DNA from: CAZVPF01 sp964628195 | GTDB taxonomy: Bacteria > Planctomycetota > Phycisphaerae > Sedimentisphaerales > Anaerohalosphaeraceae | Length of the DNA stretch: 64,000 nucleotides | NCBI GenBank assembly: GCA_964628195.1 | Contig: CAZVPF010000010.1 | Span: 34,800-98,799 of the forward strand | Direction: 5' to 3' | Shown here: in pieces, positions 35,148 to 44,425 of the stretch | Numbering within the stretch: the stretch's first letter is position 1 | How the letters are laid out: each line of letters begins with the position of its first letter | Program-made: the position numbers and the translations under genes | The notes under the pieces: generated by a model | The model's input: the letters and a program-made list of their open reading frames with translations, nothing else | Databases searched by the model: none | What the model was told of the DNA's origin: nothing

Positions 35148-36890
35148 GTGCGTTCCGAAATTATTCGTTTATTTACGTTATCAGCAGCCGTGTTATTGAT
35201 AATTCTAATGGCTGGATGCGGAGCAGACCCACAATCCCAGGCCGCGGCAAATGCCAGGCAAAGCACCTCCGACGCTATTTACGAAATGCAGGTAAGCGAG
35301 GATACCGCAAAGGCCAAAACCAAGATCAAGCCTGCGCTTTCCGATGCGGGCAAATCGGGCCTTTCCGGCCAGAACGCCTATTTCACCTCCGCGGGCATAA
35401 CCTTAGCCGAGGCACAGCAGAAAAGGCAGCGGCTTTACACCATGGGCTCGACGATTAACGGGACAATCGAGAAACTTTCCGAGCGTATAAATGTGCTCCA
35501 GTCCTACCAGCTTGATCGCGAGCAGGTTGAAACGCTTATTTCAGGCATTCAGGCCGAGCTTGCAGAGATCGACACGATGATCAACGGCGGCGCCGACAGC
35601 GAGGGCGTCGCAAGCAGGATTGACCGACAGCAGCAAAAGCTCGAGAAACTTTTATCCGAAAAAAAAGAGTTTGAAAAAGAGCTTTCACAAGTCAGCGGCA
35701 AAGCCACTGAAATGCAGATGCACGCCGACAGGATGCTCACCGAAGCGCGCACGCTTAAAGGCGACGAAAAACTCAGCATCCAGAAGCAGGCTTATGCCAT
35801 CATGAAGCAGCGTAAAGGGCACCTTAAAAAGGCCCAGGAGCTTGAGGACAGGCTGGAAATAGTCAATGCCGACATCGCTGCGACCGAGAATATGCTTGCT
35901 TCTTACCGCTCGAATCTTCAAAGGCTTACCGCACGCAGACAAGAGATAAACGAAACGGACATGCTGGGCGAGCTCCGCAGCCAGATGGACGATATTCGTC
36001 AGGCAATAAGCGATCAGAACGAGAAGCTGAACTCGGTTAAAGCCCAACTCGCCGCTCAGCTTGACGGTTATGACACCACCTTGAACGAGATAAACGCCGT
36101 CTTTGAAGAAGCACAGCAGGAATATCAGCGTATCCGTGCAAGGCAGCTTATGGACCAGGCCCAGCTTCAGGAAGCGGATTGTGCATACTGGATCGGCGTG
36201 ACTTCCGCCGACGGTGCCGCTGGGTTTATTCAGATTAAGCTGCGTCTGACAGCCGTTGGCGCAACTCTCGAAACCGCCGGTCTCGGCCAGCTGATCGACA
36301 CTGCCGACAAAAAATCAGCCGAATACAAGGCAAAGGCGCTCGAAAATTTCGATAAGGTGATCGAACAGCTTGGCACCATCCGCGGCAGCGGGGATTTTTC
36401 CTGTGCCGTTACAAAACTCAGGCTCCTTGCTGTCTACGCAAAGGAGGACCTGCTTTTCATGTCGGGCGGCCAGGGACTCAGCGACGAACAGATCAAACTC
36501 CTCGAAGAGCTGGATAAGCAAGCACAGCAGTGCGATCCACAGTATTCCACTTCGGCCGCGGGACGACTTTTAAGCGGAAACCTTGATTATATTCCGCAGC
36601 TTAAGGTCGACAGCGAAACATATTACATGCAGCTCAAAGAGCAGTTCCAAACATGGAAAACCATGCAGGGCGACCCGCGCAAGGCCGAGGTCCAGAGACT
36701 TCTCGAGGTCTTCGAGCAAATGCCCGAACCAGAGGACCCGGAGGCATTTGAAAAAATACTCGGCCCCGAACGCGCACAGCTTGAAGCCGAGCTTAACAGG
36801 AAGGAACAGCCTGCTTCGCAAGACCCATTCGCGACCGGCACTCGCAGGTCAAGAGGCAGCGGGGGCGGCGGGGATCCGAACAGCTGGTAA
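35148..36890 (+). CDS. large coiled-coil lipoprotein, function unknown
   Basis: 580 residues starting at GTG (GGAG seven bases upstream). Lipobox LMAGC (Cys24), then mainly charged alpha-helix. Residues 90-350 have strong coiled-coil character rich in Glu, Gln, Lys and Leu (QQQKLEKLLSEKKEFEKEL is typical). A helical, TPR-like C-terminal half and a disordered Gly/Ser/Arg tail follow. No enzymatic motif. Likely an envelope structural or tethering protein. It stands alone between the iorA operon and the antiporter. Confidence 0.65.
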   Translation: MRSEIIRLFTLSAAVLLIILMAGCGADPQSQAAANARQSTSDAIYEMQVSEDTAKAKTKIKPALSDAGKSGLSGQNAYFTSAGITLAEAQQKRQRLYTMGSTINGTIEKLSERINVLQSYQLDREQVETLISGIQAELAEIDTMINGGADSEGVASRIDRQQQKLEKLLSEKKEFEKELSQVSGKATEMQMHADRMLTEARTLKGDEKLSIQKQAYAIMKQRKGHLKKAQELEDRLEIVNADIAATENMLASYRSNLQRLTARRQEINETDMLGELRSQMDDIRQAISDQNEKLNSVKAQLAAQLDGYDTTLNEINAVFEEAQQEYQRIRARQLMDQAQLQEADCAYWIGVTSADGAAGFIQIKLRLTAVGATLETAGLGQLIDTADKKSAEYKAKALENFDKVIEQLGTIRGSGDFSCAVTKLRLLAVYAKEDLLFMSGGQGLSDEQIKLLEELDKQAQQCDPQYSTSAAGRLLSGNLDYIPQLKVDSETYYMQLKEQFQTWKTMQGDPRKAEVQRLLEVFEQMPEPEDPEAFEKILGPERAQLEAELNRKEQPASQDPFATGTRRSRGSGGGGDPNSW

Positions 36891-37060
36891 CAAAAAACAA
36901 ACGCAGTCCGACTGTTAAAACCTGACTACTGCTGCTGTAAGACCTGCACCTGAAGCCGGGCTGGGTCGCATTGTTGCCTTTCAAAAATCCTGTAATGCTG
37001 TTTTGCCTTTTTCGAGGAATTCTTTTGCTTGCTTTCAGTGAAAATTTCGGACATCTTAAT

Positions 37061-38692
37061 ATGATACTGCTCCTTGGTCTTGTTGTGCTGACAGGAACTA
37101 TAGGAGCGAAGATTTTCCAGCGTTTCCGAATCCCGCAGGTCGTCGGTTACATCGTCATCGGTGTCCTGATAGGCGGGTCGGTTCTCAACATCGTCAACGA
37201 CGAAACGGTTAAAAAGCTTGCTCCGTTTAACATGTTCGCCCTCGGTCTTATAGGTTTCACTATAGGCGGAGAGCTCAAATACGAAATTTTCAAAAAGTAC
37301 GGCAAACAATTCATCACGATACTTTTTTCTGAGGCACTGACGGCATTTGTCTTCACAACTGTCCTTGTGACAGTTGTCTCTTACTTTCTGCTGCACGAAC
37401 TGAAAAGCGCCCTTGCACTGGGTCTTGTCCTCGGCGCTATATCTTCCGCCACTGCCCCGGCCGCGACTGTCGATGTGCTCTGGGAGTTCAAGACCCGCGG
37501 GCCCCTGACACGCACCGTCCTTGCGATTGTCGCACTTGACGACGGCCTGGCCCTGTTACTGTTCGGTTTCGCAGGAACCGTTGCAGAGCTGTTAGAAGGT
37601 TCGATGCACGCCGACCTGACCTCAACGATACTGCTCCCTGCATGGGACATCGGAGGAGCCGTGGTAATCGGCATAGTAATGGGACTGATCCTCGTATTCA
37701 TCCTTAACTATGTCCACGAACCGGATAAAATACTCACCTTTACCCTCGCTTCGGTCCTGCTCATAATCGGCCTGTCAATAGCGCTCGAAGTCGATTCTAT
37801 CCTTGCCGCAATGGCCCTCGGCGCTACCATCAGTAACCGCCTGCCAAGGCGAAGCCACAGCACCTTTGAGCTTGTGGAAAAATTCACCCCGCCTATCTAT
37901 GTCCTGTTTTTCGTGCTGGTCGGTGCCCGGCTGCATCTTGACAGGATGCCGGCCTGGGTAGTGATAATTGCCGTTGTGTATGTCCTCGCAAGAACAGGCG
38001 GCAAGCTTTTCGGTGCATGGTTCGGCGGCAGGATAGGCCGGGCCGAAGACTCCGTCCGCAAATACCTCGGCCTTTGCCTCTTCAGCCAGGCAGGTGTCGC
38101 TGTCGGCTTGTCAATCGTTGCCGGCCAGCGTTTCGAAGGTGAGCTCGGCCAGGCGATCGTGCTGGTTATTACAGCGACGACTTTCCTCGTGCAGTTGATA
38201 GGACCAGGCTGCGTTAAATACGCTGTCACAAAAGCAGGCGAAGTCGGAATGAACGTCACAGAACAGGACCTTATAAAAACCTACAGCGTAGCACAGGTAA
38301 TGGACGAAAAGCCTGCCGTGATAAAAGTCGGCCAGACCCTAAACGAGATACTGGCGATATTCTCACGCACCGAGTCGAGCTTTTACCCTGTTGTGGACAG
38401 CTCCGGGTCGCTGATGGGCGTTGTCACGCTCAAGGGCATCAAGGAAACCTTTGCTCACGAAGGCTTCGGTGAATGGCTGCTTGGATATGACCTCATGGAA
38501 CCGGTCTTCGACAAAACATGGACCGACCAGAATCTTGAACAGGTCGTCGAAAAAATGGAGGAATACGACCAGCAGTATATGCCCGTCGTCGAGTCGCAGC
38601 AAAGCGACAAGCTAAAGGGCGTTATCGAACTTCCCGCCGTTAAGCGAAAAATTAGCGCGCAGGTCCTCGAACGAAAAAGAATGGCCGAATAA
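37061..38692 (+). CDS. CPA2-family cation:proton antiporter with C-terminal CBS pair
   Basis: Membrane antiporter of the KefB/NapA type. From ILLLGLVVLTG, about 12 hydrophobic segments extend to residue 390, including the QRFRIPQVVGYIVIGVLIGG opening (IPQVVGYI is diagnostic) and AIVALDDGLALLLFG with the ion-binding DD-like pair. Residues about 410-540 are two CBS domains (VIKVGQTLNEILAIF; FYPVVDSSGSLMGVV) in place of the usual RCK/TrkA-N domain, suggesting adenine-nucleotide control. The frame continues upstream to a TTG at 36971; 37061 is preferred because relatives start at this position. Confidence 0.85.
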   Translation: MILLLGLVVLTGTIGAKIFQRFRIPQVVGYIVIGVLIGGSVLNIVNDETVKKLAPFNMFALGLIGFTIGGELKYEIFKKYGKQFITILFSEALTAFVFTTVLVTVVSYFLLHELKSALALGLVLGAISSATAPAATVDVLWEFKTRGPLTRTVLAIVALDDGLALLLFGFAGTVAELLEGSMHADLTSTILLPAWDIGGAVVIGIVMGLILVFILNYVHEPDKILTFTLASVLLIIGLSIALEVDSILAAMALGATISNRLPRRSHSTFELVEKFTPPIYVLFFVLVGARLHLDRMPAWVVIIAVVYVLARTGGKLFGAWFGGRIGRAEDSVRKYLGLCLFSQAGVAVGLSIVAGQRFEGELGQAIVLVITATTFLVQLIGPGCVKYAVTKAGEVGMNVTEQDLIKTYSVAQVMDEKPAVIKVGQTLNEILAIFSRTESSFYPVVDSSGSLMGVVTLKGIKETFAHEGFGEWLLGYDLMEPVFDKTWTDQNLEQVVEKMEEYDQQYMPVVESQQSDKLKGVIELPAVKRKISAQVLERKRMAE

Positions 38693-38937
38693 AATTTACC
38701 ACGCCTTTCCCTGCCGCAATCGAGATAAATTTCACGAAGGCGACACCCTTAAAGATGCCGTGAATGGGGGTTTGTAAAACCTGGACCCCGATTTGTAAAC
38801 CGGCCTTCAAAAAAATTTCATTTTCTTTCAAACAACAGCTAAACAACACCCCGCCAGGGTTTCGTAGATAAAGTTGAAATGATTGATAATTAAATACGAA
38901 ACAAAAATTCAAACCGGGCTTGTTAAGGAGAATTAAA

Positions 38938-39141
38938 ATGAACCCTGAAGAAAAACATTTAGAACACCATACATTGAAAGAGGAGTTGAGGGAGTATGCA
39001 CACGAGGTCGAGAATCTCGGCCGCGATAAAAGATTCTGGGAACTCGTAGGTACCGGGGTCGCAATAAGCGGCGTAATAATGTTAGGCATGGTTTTGCTGA
39101 GTTACCAGGAGATATCAGCGCTCGTGAGCACTGGTGCTTAG
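38938..39141 (+). CDS. small single-span membrane protein
   Basis: 67 residues. A His/Glu-rich helical N-terminal part (EEKHLEHHTLKEELREYAHE) precedes one hydrophobic segment (about 41-59, GVAISGVIMLGMVLLSY). AAGGAG is seven bases before the ATG and a clear terminator follows, so it is very likely a real gene. No family recognised. The 245 bases between it and the antiporter gene show nothing else. Confidence 0.6.
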   Translation: MNPEEKHLEHHTLKEELREYAHEVENLGRDKRFWELVGTGVAISGVIMLGMVLLSYQEISALVSTGA

Positions 39142-39165
39142 TGAATAAATGTAACTATTTACCCA

Positions 39166-39197
39166 GGGCCGGGACTAACTACCCCGGCCCAATTTTT
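39166..39197 (+). terminator. Rho-independent terminator
   Basis: Perfect 8-bp stem GGGCCGGG (39166-39173) / CCCGGCCC (39183-39190), 9-base loop, followed by AATTTTT. Confidence 0.88.
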
Positions 39198-39213
39198 GCG
39201 CCCGCAGGGTTTG

Positions 39214-40365
39214 CTATTTATCCGTTCCGTTTTTCGATTTGTAATGCTTCTGCTCCCAGGCAGCTACGGTTTCAAGCCTCGCGATCAGGTCAAGATGCTG
39301 TGTACAGGCGTTTTCACACCGCCCGCATTTAATACACTCCGTCGCGTCTGCCTTGCGGTCGGCTACAAGTCCCCAGTTGTGCTGAAAGTCGATGCCTTCC
39401 ACCATTTCATCTTCGGGCTTGTTGTTAAGGAGCATTTCGTTGTAATACTGCATATAGCCCGCTATAGGTATCTCCTTCGGGCAAACCTCAAGGCAGTAAC
39501 CGCATCCGGTGCACAGCCGGTCCATATTGTCCGAAAGGTGCGACCTTATCTGTGCGATATCCTCGTCGCTGAACTCCCTGGCGCCTTCTTCGACCCTGCA
39601 CGCCGTGTCGATATGTTCACGCGTGGTAAAACCGTTCAGCGTAACCGTTATCTGCGGACATGAAATGCAGAATCGAAGCGCCGACTCTGTAGGTGTCATC
39701 CCGTCTATGGATAAAAACGAAAGCGACTTCTCGTTTTGCGGTATGACGCCCCCGCCTAAGGGATTCATCGCCACAACACCGTAGCCGTTTTCATAAGCGT
39801 ACTTCGCCGCGGGCCAGCGGTAGCGGAAGTTCAGAATGTTATATCCGAGCAGAACCCCCTTAAAATTTCCGCTGTCAAGAATTTCCTTGATCTGCATCCC
39901 CGGCAGGTGCGACGAGACAACGATATTTTCGATAAGACCCTTATCCTTGCATTTCATCAAACCTTCATACTGCCCGCCCGGCTGCATGGCAAGTTTGTAC
40001 TGGTCCATCCTGCGAATGCACCAGACATGGTAGAAATCTATCTTGTCGCATTTCAGCCGGGACAATGATTTCTCAACCGCCTTGACCGCCTTGTCAGCCG
40101 TATCGAACTCCGTAGGCATTCCCTTTGTGGATATATAAAAACGATCGCGCTGCGACTTCATTTGTTCAACCGCTTTGCCGAAAATAATCTCGCTTTTGTC
40201 CTCGCTGTAACCCGGCGCTGTGTCGAGATAATTTATCCCGTTGTCAAAAGCATACCTGACAATGTCTGCGTTTTCCGCGTCGCTGTTTTTCATGTCGAAA
40301 CGCATTCCGCCAAAACCCACCCTGCTCACCTCTGCATCTGTTTGGCCGTATCTGACATACTGCAT
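39214..40365 (-). CDS. aldo/keto reductase with C-terminal [4Fe-4S] ferredoxin domain
   Basis: 383 residues from the ATG at 40365 (AAGGTG upstream). The TIM-barrel AKR part has GFGGMRF, LDTAPGYSEDKSE (Asp and Tyr of the catalytic tetrad) and a His in FYHVW. The C-terminal part has two Cys clusters, CTGCGYCLEVCP and CIKCGRCENAC, predicted to bind two [4Fe-4S] centres. Such fusions occur mainly in anaerobes; they may draw electrons from ferredoxin. Substrate unknown. Confidence 0.88.
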   Translation of the reverse strand: MQYVRYGQTDAEVSRVGFGGMRFDMKNSDAENADIVRYAFDNGINYLDTAPGYSEDKSEIIFGKAVEQMKSQRDRFYISTKGMPTEFDTADKAVKAVEKSLSRLKCDKIDFYHVWCIRRMDQYKLAMQPGGQYEGLMKCKDKGLIENIVVSSHLPGMQIKEILDSGNFKGVLLGYNILNFRYRWPAAKYAYENGYGVVAMNPLGGGVIPQNEKSLSFLSIDGMTPTESALRFCISCPQITVTLNGFTTREHIDTACRVEEGAREFSDEDIAQIRSHLSDNMDRLCTGCGYCLEVCPKEIPIAGYMQYYNEMLLNNKPEDEMVEGIDFQHNWGLVADRKADATECIKCGRCENACTQHLDLIARLETVAAWEQKHYKSKNGTDK

Positions 40366-40460
40366 AATAACACCTTTACTTATGATTAAACTATTTTGTA
40401 ACAAATACCCGATTCTTACGGGCTTGCTTTCATTTTAACAGAAAAGATAATAAATGTCAC

Positions 40461-41990
40461 TTACTTATCCGGCATTAAATCTATCTTCATAGCCTTGCCC
40501 ATCTTCCTGGCAATATCCGTATTGTCATAATAACCCGCGAAAAGCGAAGCGTTCTTGCCTGAAGCAAAAACGGCAATAGGCGCTGCGGTATGCGAAAAAG
40601 ACGTCCACGACAAACCCGCCTTTCGATTAAGCAAATGCGTCAGGGCAACCGTAAGGGGCTCATACTTACCGTACAGCAGCCAATCTTCCTCCCTTCCCTT
40701 AACGCTCTTTCCGTGCATTGACTTATCATAAGCGTCCTCTATCAGCCGCTTCTCAAACTCCGACAAATCGTCATCCTGCTCTGCCGTTATGCCCGCCCCG
40801 TCCATTCCGAAATATTCGTAAATAATCCCCCACATCTCCCTGTCTATGTCCTGCGCCGCCGCCGAATGCCTGGCCCTGTAACCGCTCAACACATGCCTGT
40901 TGAAATCATCATAAGCTATGCGCTGCCCGCCCAGCCGCTCGTAAAAGCTCTCATACCCGGTGCCCGAAGAACCCAGCGACATACCGCCGCACTCGTGGTC
41001 ACCAGTTACAACGATAAGCGTCTGGCCCGGCCGTTTCTCCGCAAACTCCACAGCAGCCTTAACAGCATCGTCCAGCGCGATAACATCCCCTATCGCCGCC
41101 GCCGCATCGTTGGCATGGCACGCCCAGTCGATCTTGCCCCCTTCGACCATCATAAAGAAACCTTTCGGATTATCCAGCAGCTCGATACCCTTCTTCGTAA
41201 ACTCCGCCAGTGATATCGAACCTTCATACCGGGCCTTGCCGTATATCCTGTTTATCTCGTAAGGTATCGCGCCGCCCTCGTCCAGGTACGGGTTGACAAC
41301 TATTGCAGGCCCGCTTTTCAATGCCTCAAATTCCGCTCTCGTATCCGCGTAAATGAACCCTTTCTTAACCGCCGCCTTCTCTATCAGCCCGTAACGCTCG
41401 GCAATGCTCATCCCCGCCTGTTCTGTGTAAGTGTCTGCGCGAAAGCCCCCGCCGGCGAAATAATCGAACCCGCTGGCGAGAAGCTGCTCCCCTATCTGCT
41501 TGTAATGGTTCCTGCTTATCGAGTGGGCGTAAAAAACCGCAGGCGTCGCGTGGTCTATCGAAACACTGCTGACAATCCCGACCCGCATGCCCCTGTCTTT
41601 CGCCGCCTCGGCAATACTGCGGTATTTAACCTGCCCGTCCGGGCTCATCGAGACAACCCCCACATTCGTCTTCATCCCGCAGGCAAGCGCGGTCCCCGCC
41701 GCCGCCGAATCCGTAATTAACCTGTTATTAGCGAAACTTGTCTGTATCCCTGTAAAAGGCAGGGAGGTAAAATTAAGCCTCCGAACCTTTTGCCCGCTCT
41801 CAAACCCGTTATCCCCCTCCCGCGCCGCCAGGTAAATCTCCGTCGCGTGCACCTGCGACCAGGACATGCCGTCACCGATAAAAAAGAAAACGTACTTCGC
41901 CCCGCCGCCGCCAAAACCCGCCGAACGGGCGCTGCCGAAAAATAAAGCGAATATGCAAAAAATGAATACGAACCTGCCTGATCTTCTCAT
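40461..41990 (-). CDS. alkaline phosphatase, PhoA family, secreted
   Basis: Releases phosphate from organic esters outside the cytoplasm. 509 residues with a signal peptide (1-23, ending ARSA). Motifs: FIGDGMSWSQ (metal-binding Asp), ITDSAAAGTALACG (nucleophile Ser), VEGGKIDWACHANDA, and VVTGDHECGG (metal ligands Asp-His). A helical insertion around 370-440 (DDLSEFEKRLIEDAYDK) is larger than in E. coli PhoA. A single gene; no Pho box could be defined. Confidence 0.88.
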   Translation of the reverse strand: MRRSGRFVFIFCIFALFFGSARSAGFGGGGAKYVFFFIGDGMSWSQVHATEIYLAAREGDNGFESGQKVRRLNFTSLPFTGIQTSFANNRLITDSAAAGTALACGMKTNVGVVSMSPDGQVKYRSIAEAAKDRGMRVGIVSSVSIDHATPAVFYAHSISRNHYKQIGEQLLASGFDYFAGGGFRADTYTEQAGMSIAERYGLIEKAAVKKGFIYADTRAEFEALKSGPAIVVNPYLDEGGAIPYEINRIYGKARYEGSISLAEFTKKGIELLDNPKGFFMMVEGGKIDWACHANDAAAAIGDVIALDDAVKAAVEFAEKRPGQTLIVVTGDHECGGMSLGSSGTGYESFYERLGGQRIAYDDFNRHVLSGYRARHSAAAQDIDREMWGIIYEYFGMDGAGITAEQDDDLSEFEKRLIEDAYDKSMHGKSVKGREEDWLLYGKYEPLTVALTHLLNRKAGLSWTSFSHTAAPIAVFASGKNASLFAGYYDNTDIARKMGKAMKIDLMPDK

Positions 41991-42230
41991 TTCGTTATTT
42001 TTCCTTTTACAAACAGTGACGACAAACCACCCGCCTGATTCACCTGCCGGGGATATAAATCAAGTCAACCGAAGTCAAGATACTTAAACCCTCGCAACCG
42101 GTACCATATTAAAACAGGACCAGGGTTTCAAGAAAAATCCGCCCTCCACGGGCCCAAAAAAAATATATTGTAAATCCGCATTTATCTCTTATTATTATAT
42201 AAAATCTCTTCAAAACAGGGGTTATAAAAA

Positions 42231-42581
42231 ATGCTGATAAGAATTAAAAATCTTCACCTTCGCACCGTGATAGGCCTTGAGGACTGGGAGCGGGGCCGCA
42301 CTCAATCTGTCGTCGTAAACCTCGAACTGGAACTGACCGACGAGAAATCCTCCCTAACTGACGATGTTGCAGACACCGCCGATTACAAAAAAATCAAGAA
42401 TGAGATACTGTCTCGCGGCGAAAAAACACAATTCAAACTTATAGAAAAACTCGCCGGGTTCATTCTTGATATCGCCATGGAAAACGAAAAGGTCGACCGC
42501 GCCACAGTCGAGATCGACAAGCCGAACGCCCTTCGATTTGCCGACTCCGTTTCCGTTTCGCTAACGAGGCGAAGGAATTAG
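42231..42581 (+). CDS. folB: dihydroneopterin aldolase FolB
   Basis: Folate synthesis: splits dihydroneopterin to the hydroxymethyl pterin. 116 residues with LRTVIGLEDWERG (catalytic Glu), DTADYKKI in the middle, and EIDKPNALRFADSVSV carrying the conserved Lys. It is four bases ahead of folK and the two enzymes act in series, so one transcript is likely. The 240-base spacer before it is AT-rich without another gene. Confidence 0.92.
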   Translation: MLIRIKNLHLRTVIGLEDWERGRTQSVVVNLELELTDEKSSLTDDVADTADYKKIKNEILSRGEKTQFKLIEKLAGFILDIAMENEKVDRATVEIDKPNALRFADSVSVSLTRRRN

Positions 42582-42585
42582 TAAA

Positions 42586-42975
42586 ATGGCAGCCGCTGTA
42601 ATTTCCATCGGCTCGAACATTGACCCGGAACGCAATATCGCCCTTGCCGAAAAGATCATACGCGAGCAGCTTCATTTCATCACCGCTTCAGACTTTGTTA
42701 AAACTTCGCCCCGAGGCTTCGCCGATCAGCCGGACTTTATCAACGGAGCCTTCCGCGTAAAAACCGAAATGCCCCTGGACGAACTGAAAAATTTTCTTAA
42801 AACCGTGGAAAAAAGACTCGGCAGAGAACGAACGGAAAACATCAACGGCCCGCGAACGATTGACCTCGATGTTATCGTTTACGACGGGCAAATTGTCGAC
42901 GATGATTTTTATAAGTACGACTTCGTAAGAACCGCCGTCCTCGAACTCGAACCGCAACTTAAAAACAAACATTAG
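42586..42975 (+). CDS. folK: HPPK, 2-amino-4-hydroxy-6-hydroxymethyldihydropteridine diphosphokinase
   Basis: Adds pyrophosphate to the pterin made by FolB. Motifs SIGSNIDPERN at the start, FINGAF, and NGPRTIDLDVIVYDG with the metal-binding Asp pair. 129 residues, about 30 shorter than E. coli FolK: the C-terminal part after ELEPQL is missing the usual last helix. Core active-site residues are kept, so it is probably functional. Confidence 0.9.
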   Translation: MAAAVISIGSNIDPERNIALAEKIIREQLHFITASDFVKTSPRGFADQPDFINGAFRVKTEMPLDELKNFLKTVEKRLGRERTENINGPRTIDLDVIVYDGQIVDDDFYKYDFVRTAVLELEPQLKNKH

Positions 42976-43017
42976 GGCAGCCCTGGTACCACAAGCCTGA
43001 ACCCTTTTATCTGAAAC

Positions 43018-43320
43018 CTACTCCAGCTTTTTCTCGATCCGAACAAGCCGCTGGTTCATCTCCTTAAGCTCGGCCATCAAATCGTCGAGTTTCTCGTCGG
43101 AATTAGCGACCCGCTCCTCAACGAGGTTCATATAGCGGTCCATCAGCCTCTCGTAGGCGTTGACGATCCGCTCGATGTCCGTCTTGTGCCCCTCAACACC
43201 GTAGTGTATTTCCGGCCGGACCTCGTAATTATTCGCCGCCGTAACTGTGGCAGTAACAACCACCGCGGCAACTGCAATAATAACAGCAAAAGTCATAATT
43301 TTTCTTGTGATATTATTCAT
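43018..43320 (-). CDS. small membrane-anchored or exported coiled-coil protein
   Basis: 100 residues: an N-terminal hydrophobic segment (about 8-28, TFAVIIAVAAVVVTATVTAA), then a charged coiled coil (about 48-100, ending LVRIEKKLE). AAGGGG is six bases before the ATG. It lies downstream of accD on the same strand, 89 bases away. No family recognised. Confidence 0.6.
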   Translation of the reverse strand: MNNITRKIMTFAVIIAVAAVVVTATVTAANNYEVRPEIHYGVEGHKTDIERIVNAYERLMDRYMNLVEERVANSDEKLDDLMAELKEMNQRLVRIEKKLE

Positions 43321-43409
43321 GATTTGCCCCTTAAAATGTTTTCATATGCCGGTTCATGTTTTGCCATACCCATTTGCGCTTCAGGATAACTTACCGAGGC
43401 CAGGCAATT

Positions 43410-44270
43410 CTACCTGCCGCAGTAATCAATCAGGCGCCCTATCTCGCTGCGAAGTTCTTTCCTCGGCACGATCATGTCGATAAACCCGTGCTCGAGCAGA
43501 AACTCGGACCGCTGAAAACCTTCCGGAAGCTCGACCTTGATCGTCTCGTATATTGTCCGAGGCCCGGCAAAACCGATAAGCGCCTTCGGCTCTGCGATAA
43601 TTACATCGCCCAGCATCGCGAAGCTCGCCGTCACACCGCCCGTCGTCGGGTCGGTCAAAACCGAAATAAAAAGCCCGCCTGCGTCATCCAGCCGTGCCAA
43701 AGCTGCGCTTGTCTTGGCCATCTGACCCAGCGATACCACACCCTCGTGCATCCTCGCGCCCCCGGAGGAGCTTATAACAACAAGCGGAAGTTTTTCCTCT
43801 ATGGCAGCGTCCACCGCCAGGCAGAACTTCTCACCCACAACCGCCCCCATCGAACCGCCCAGAAAGCCGAAGTCCATCACCGCTATCATAACACCGCGAC
43901 CGCGAATAAACGCCTTGCCCGAAAGCATAGCCTCTGCGCGTGTGCCGTTATCGCGAAGCTTGTTCGTGCGCTCGCGATATTTCGAACCGCGATACTCAAA
44001 CTCCAGCGGATCCGACGAGCCGAGGTCGGGCGCAAACTCCTCGAAAGAACCCTCGTCCACAAGCTGAGTTATCCGCGTCGGCCCGTCAACCCGGAAATGG
44101 TGCGAACACTCCGGGCAAACATAAAGATTGTTCACCACCGTCCGGGTGTAAAGCATATGCTTGCACTCCGGGCAGCCCTGCCACAGGCCCTCCGGCATCT
44201 CCCGCCGGGGCTTGAGCGAAAAACCCTGCCACGAATTGTTTTTATCTTTTTTCTTAGCCATCTGAGCCAT
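43410..44270 (-). CDS. accD: acetyl-CoA carboxylase carboxyltransferase beta subunit
   Basis: First step of fatty acid synthesis: transfers the carboxyl group from biotin to acetyl-CoA with AccA. The N-terminal zinc ribbon has CPEC and CPEC separated by 16 residues. The crotonase-like core follows with MDFGFLGGSMGAVVGEK, VVISSSGGARMHEG, SVLTDPTTGGVTASFA and IGFAGPRTI. 286 residues is usual. ATG with AAGG eight bases upstream. accA is not in the window. Confidence 0.95.
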   Translation of the reverse strand: MAQMAKKKDKNNSWQGFSLKPRREMPEGLWQGCPECKHMLYTRTVVNNLYVCPECSHHFRVDGPTRITQLVDEGSFEEFAPDLGSSDPLEFEYRGSKYRERTNKLRDNGTRAEAMLSGKAFIRGRGVMIAVMDFGFLGGSMGAVVGEKFCLAVDAAIEEKLPLVVISSSGGARMHEGVVSLGQMAKTSAALARLDDAGGLFISVLTDPTTGGVTASFAMLGDVIIAEPKALIGFAGPRTIYETIKVELPEGFQRSEFLLEHGFIDMIVPRKELRSEIGRLIDYCGR

Positions 44271-44425
44271 TTCCCAAACCTTAATTTAACACAAATTATA
44301 CAAAACTCCGCACGCCGATTCCAGTAAAAATTCTCAGCCCGGCGTTCCCGTAAATATACATAATCGGTTATCCGGTTTCAATTTCCACTTTGCCGCAAAA
44401 TTATTTCACTTACCGTTACAATCCG

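Noticed and set aside
43356..44327. 323-codon plus-strand frame opposite accD
   Set aside because: Antisense shadow of accD.
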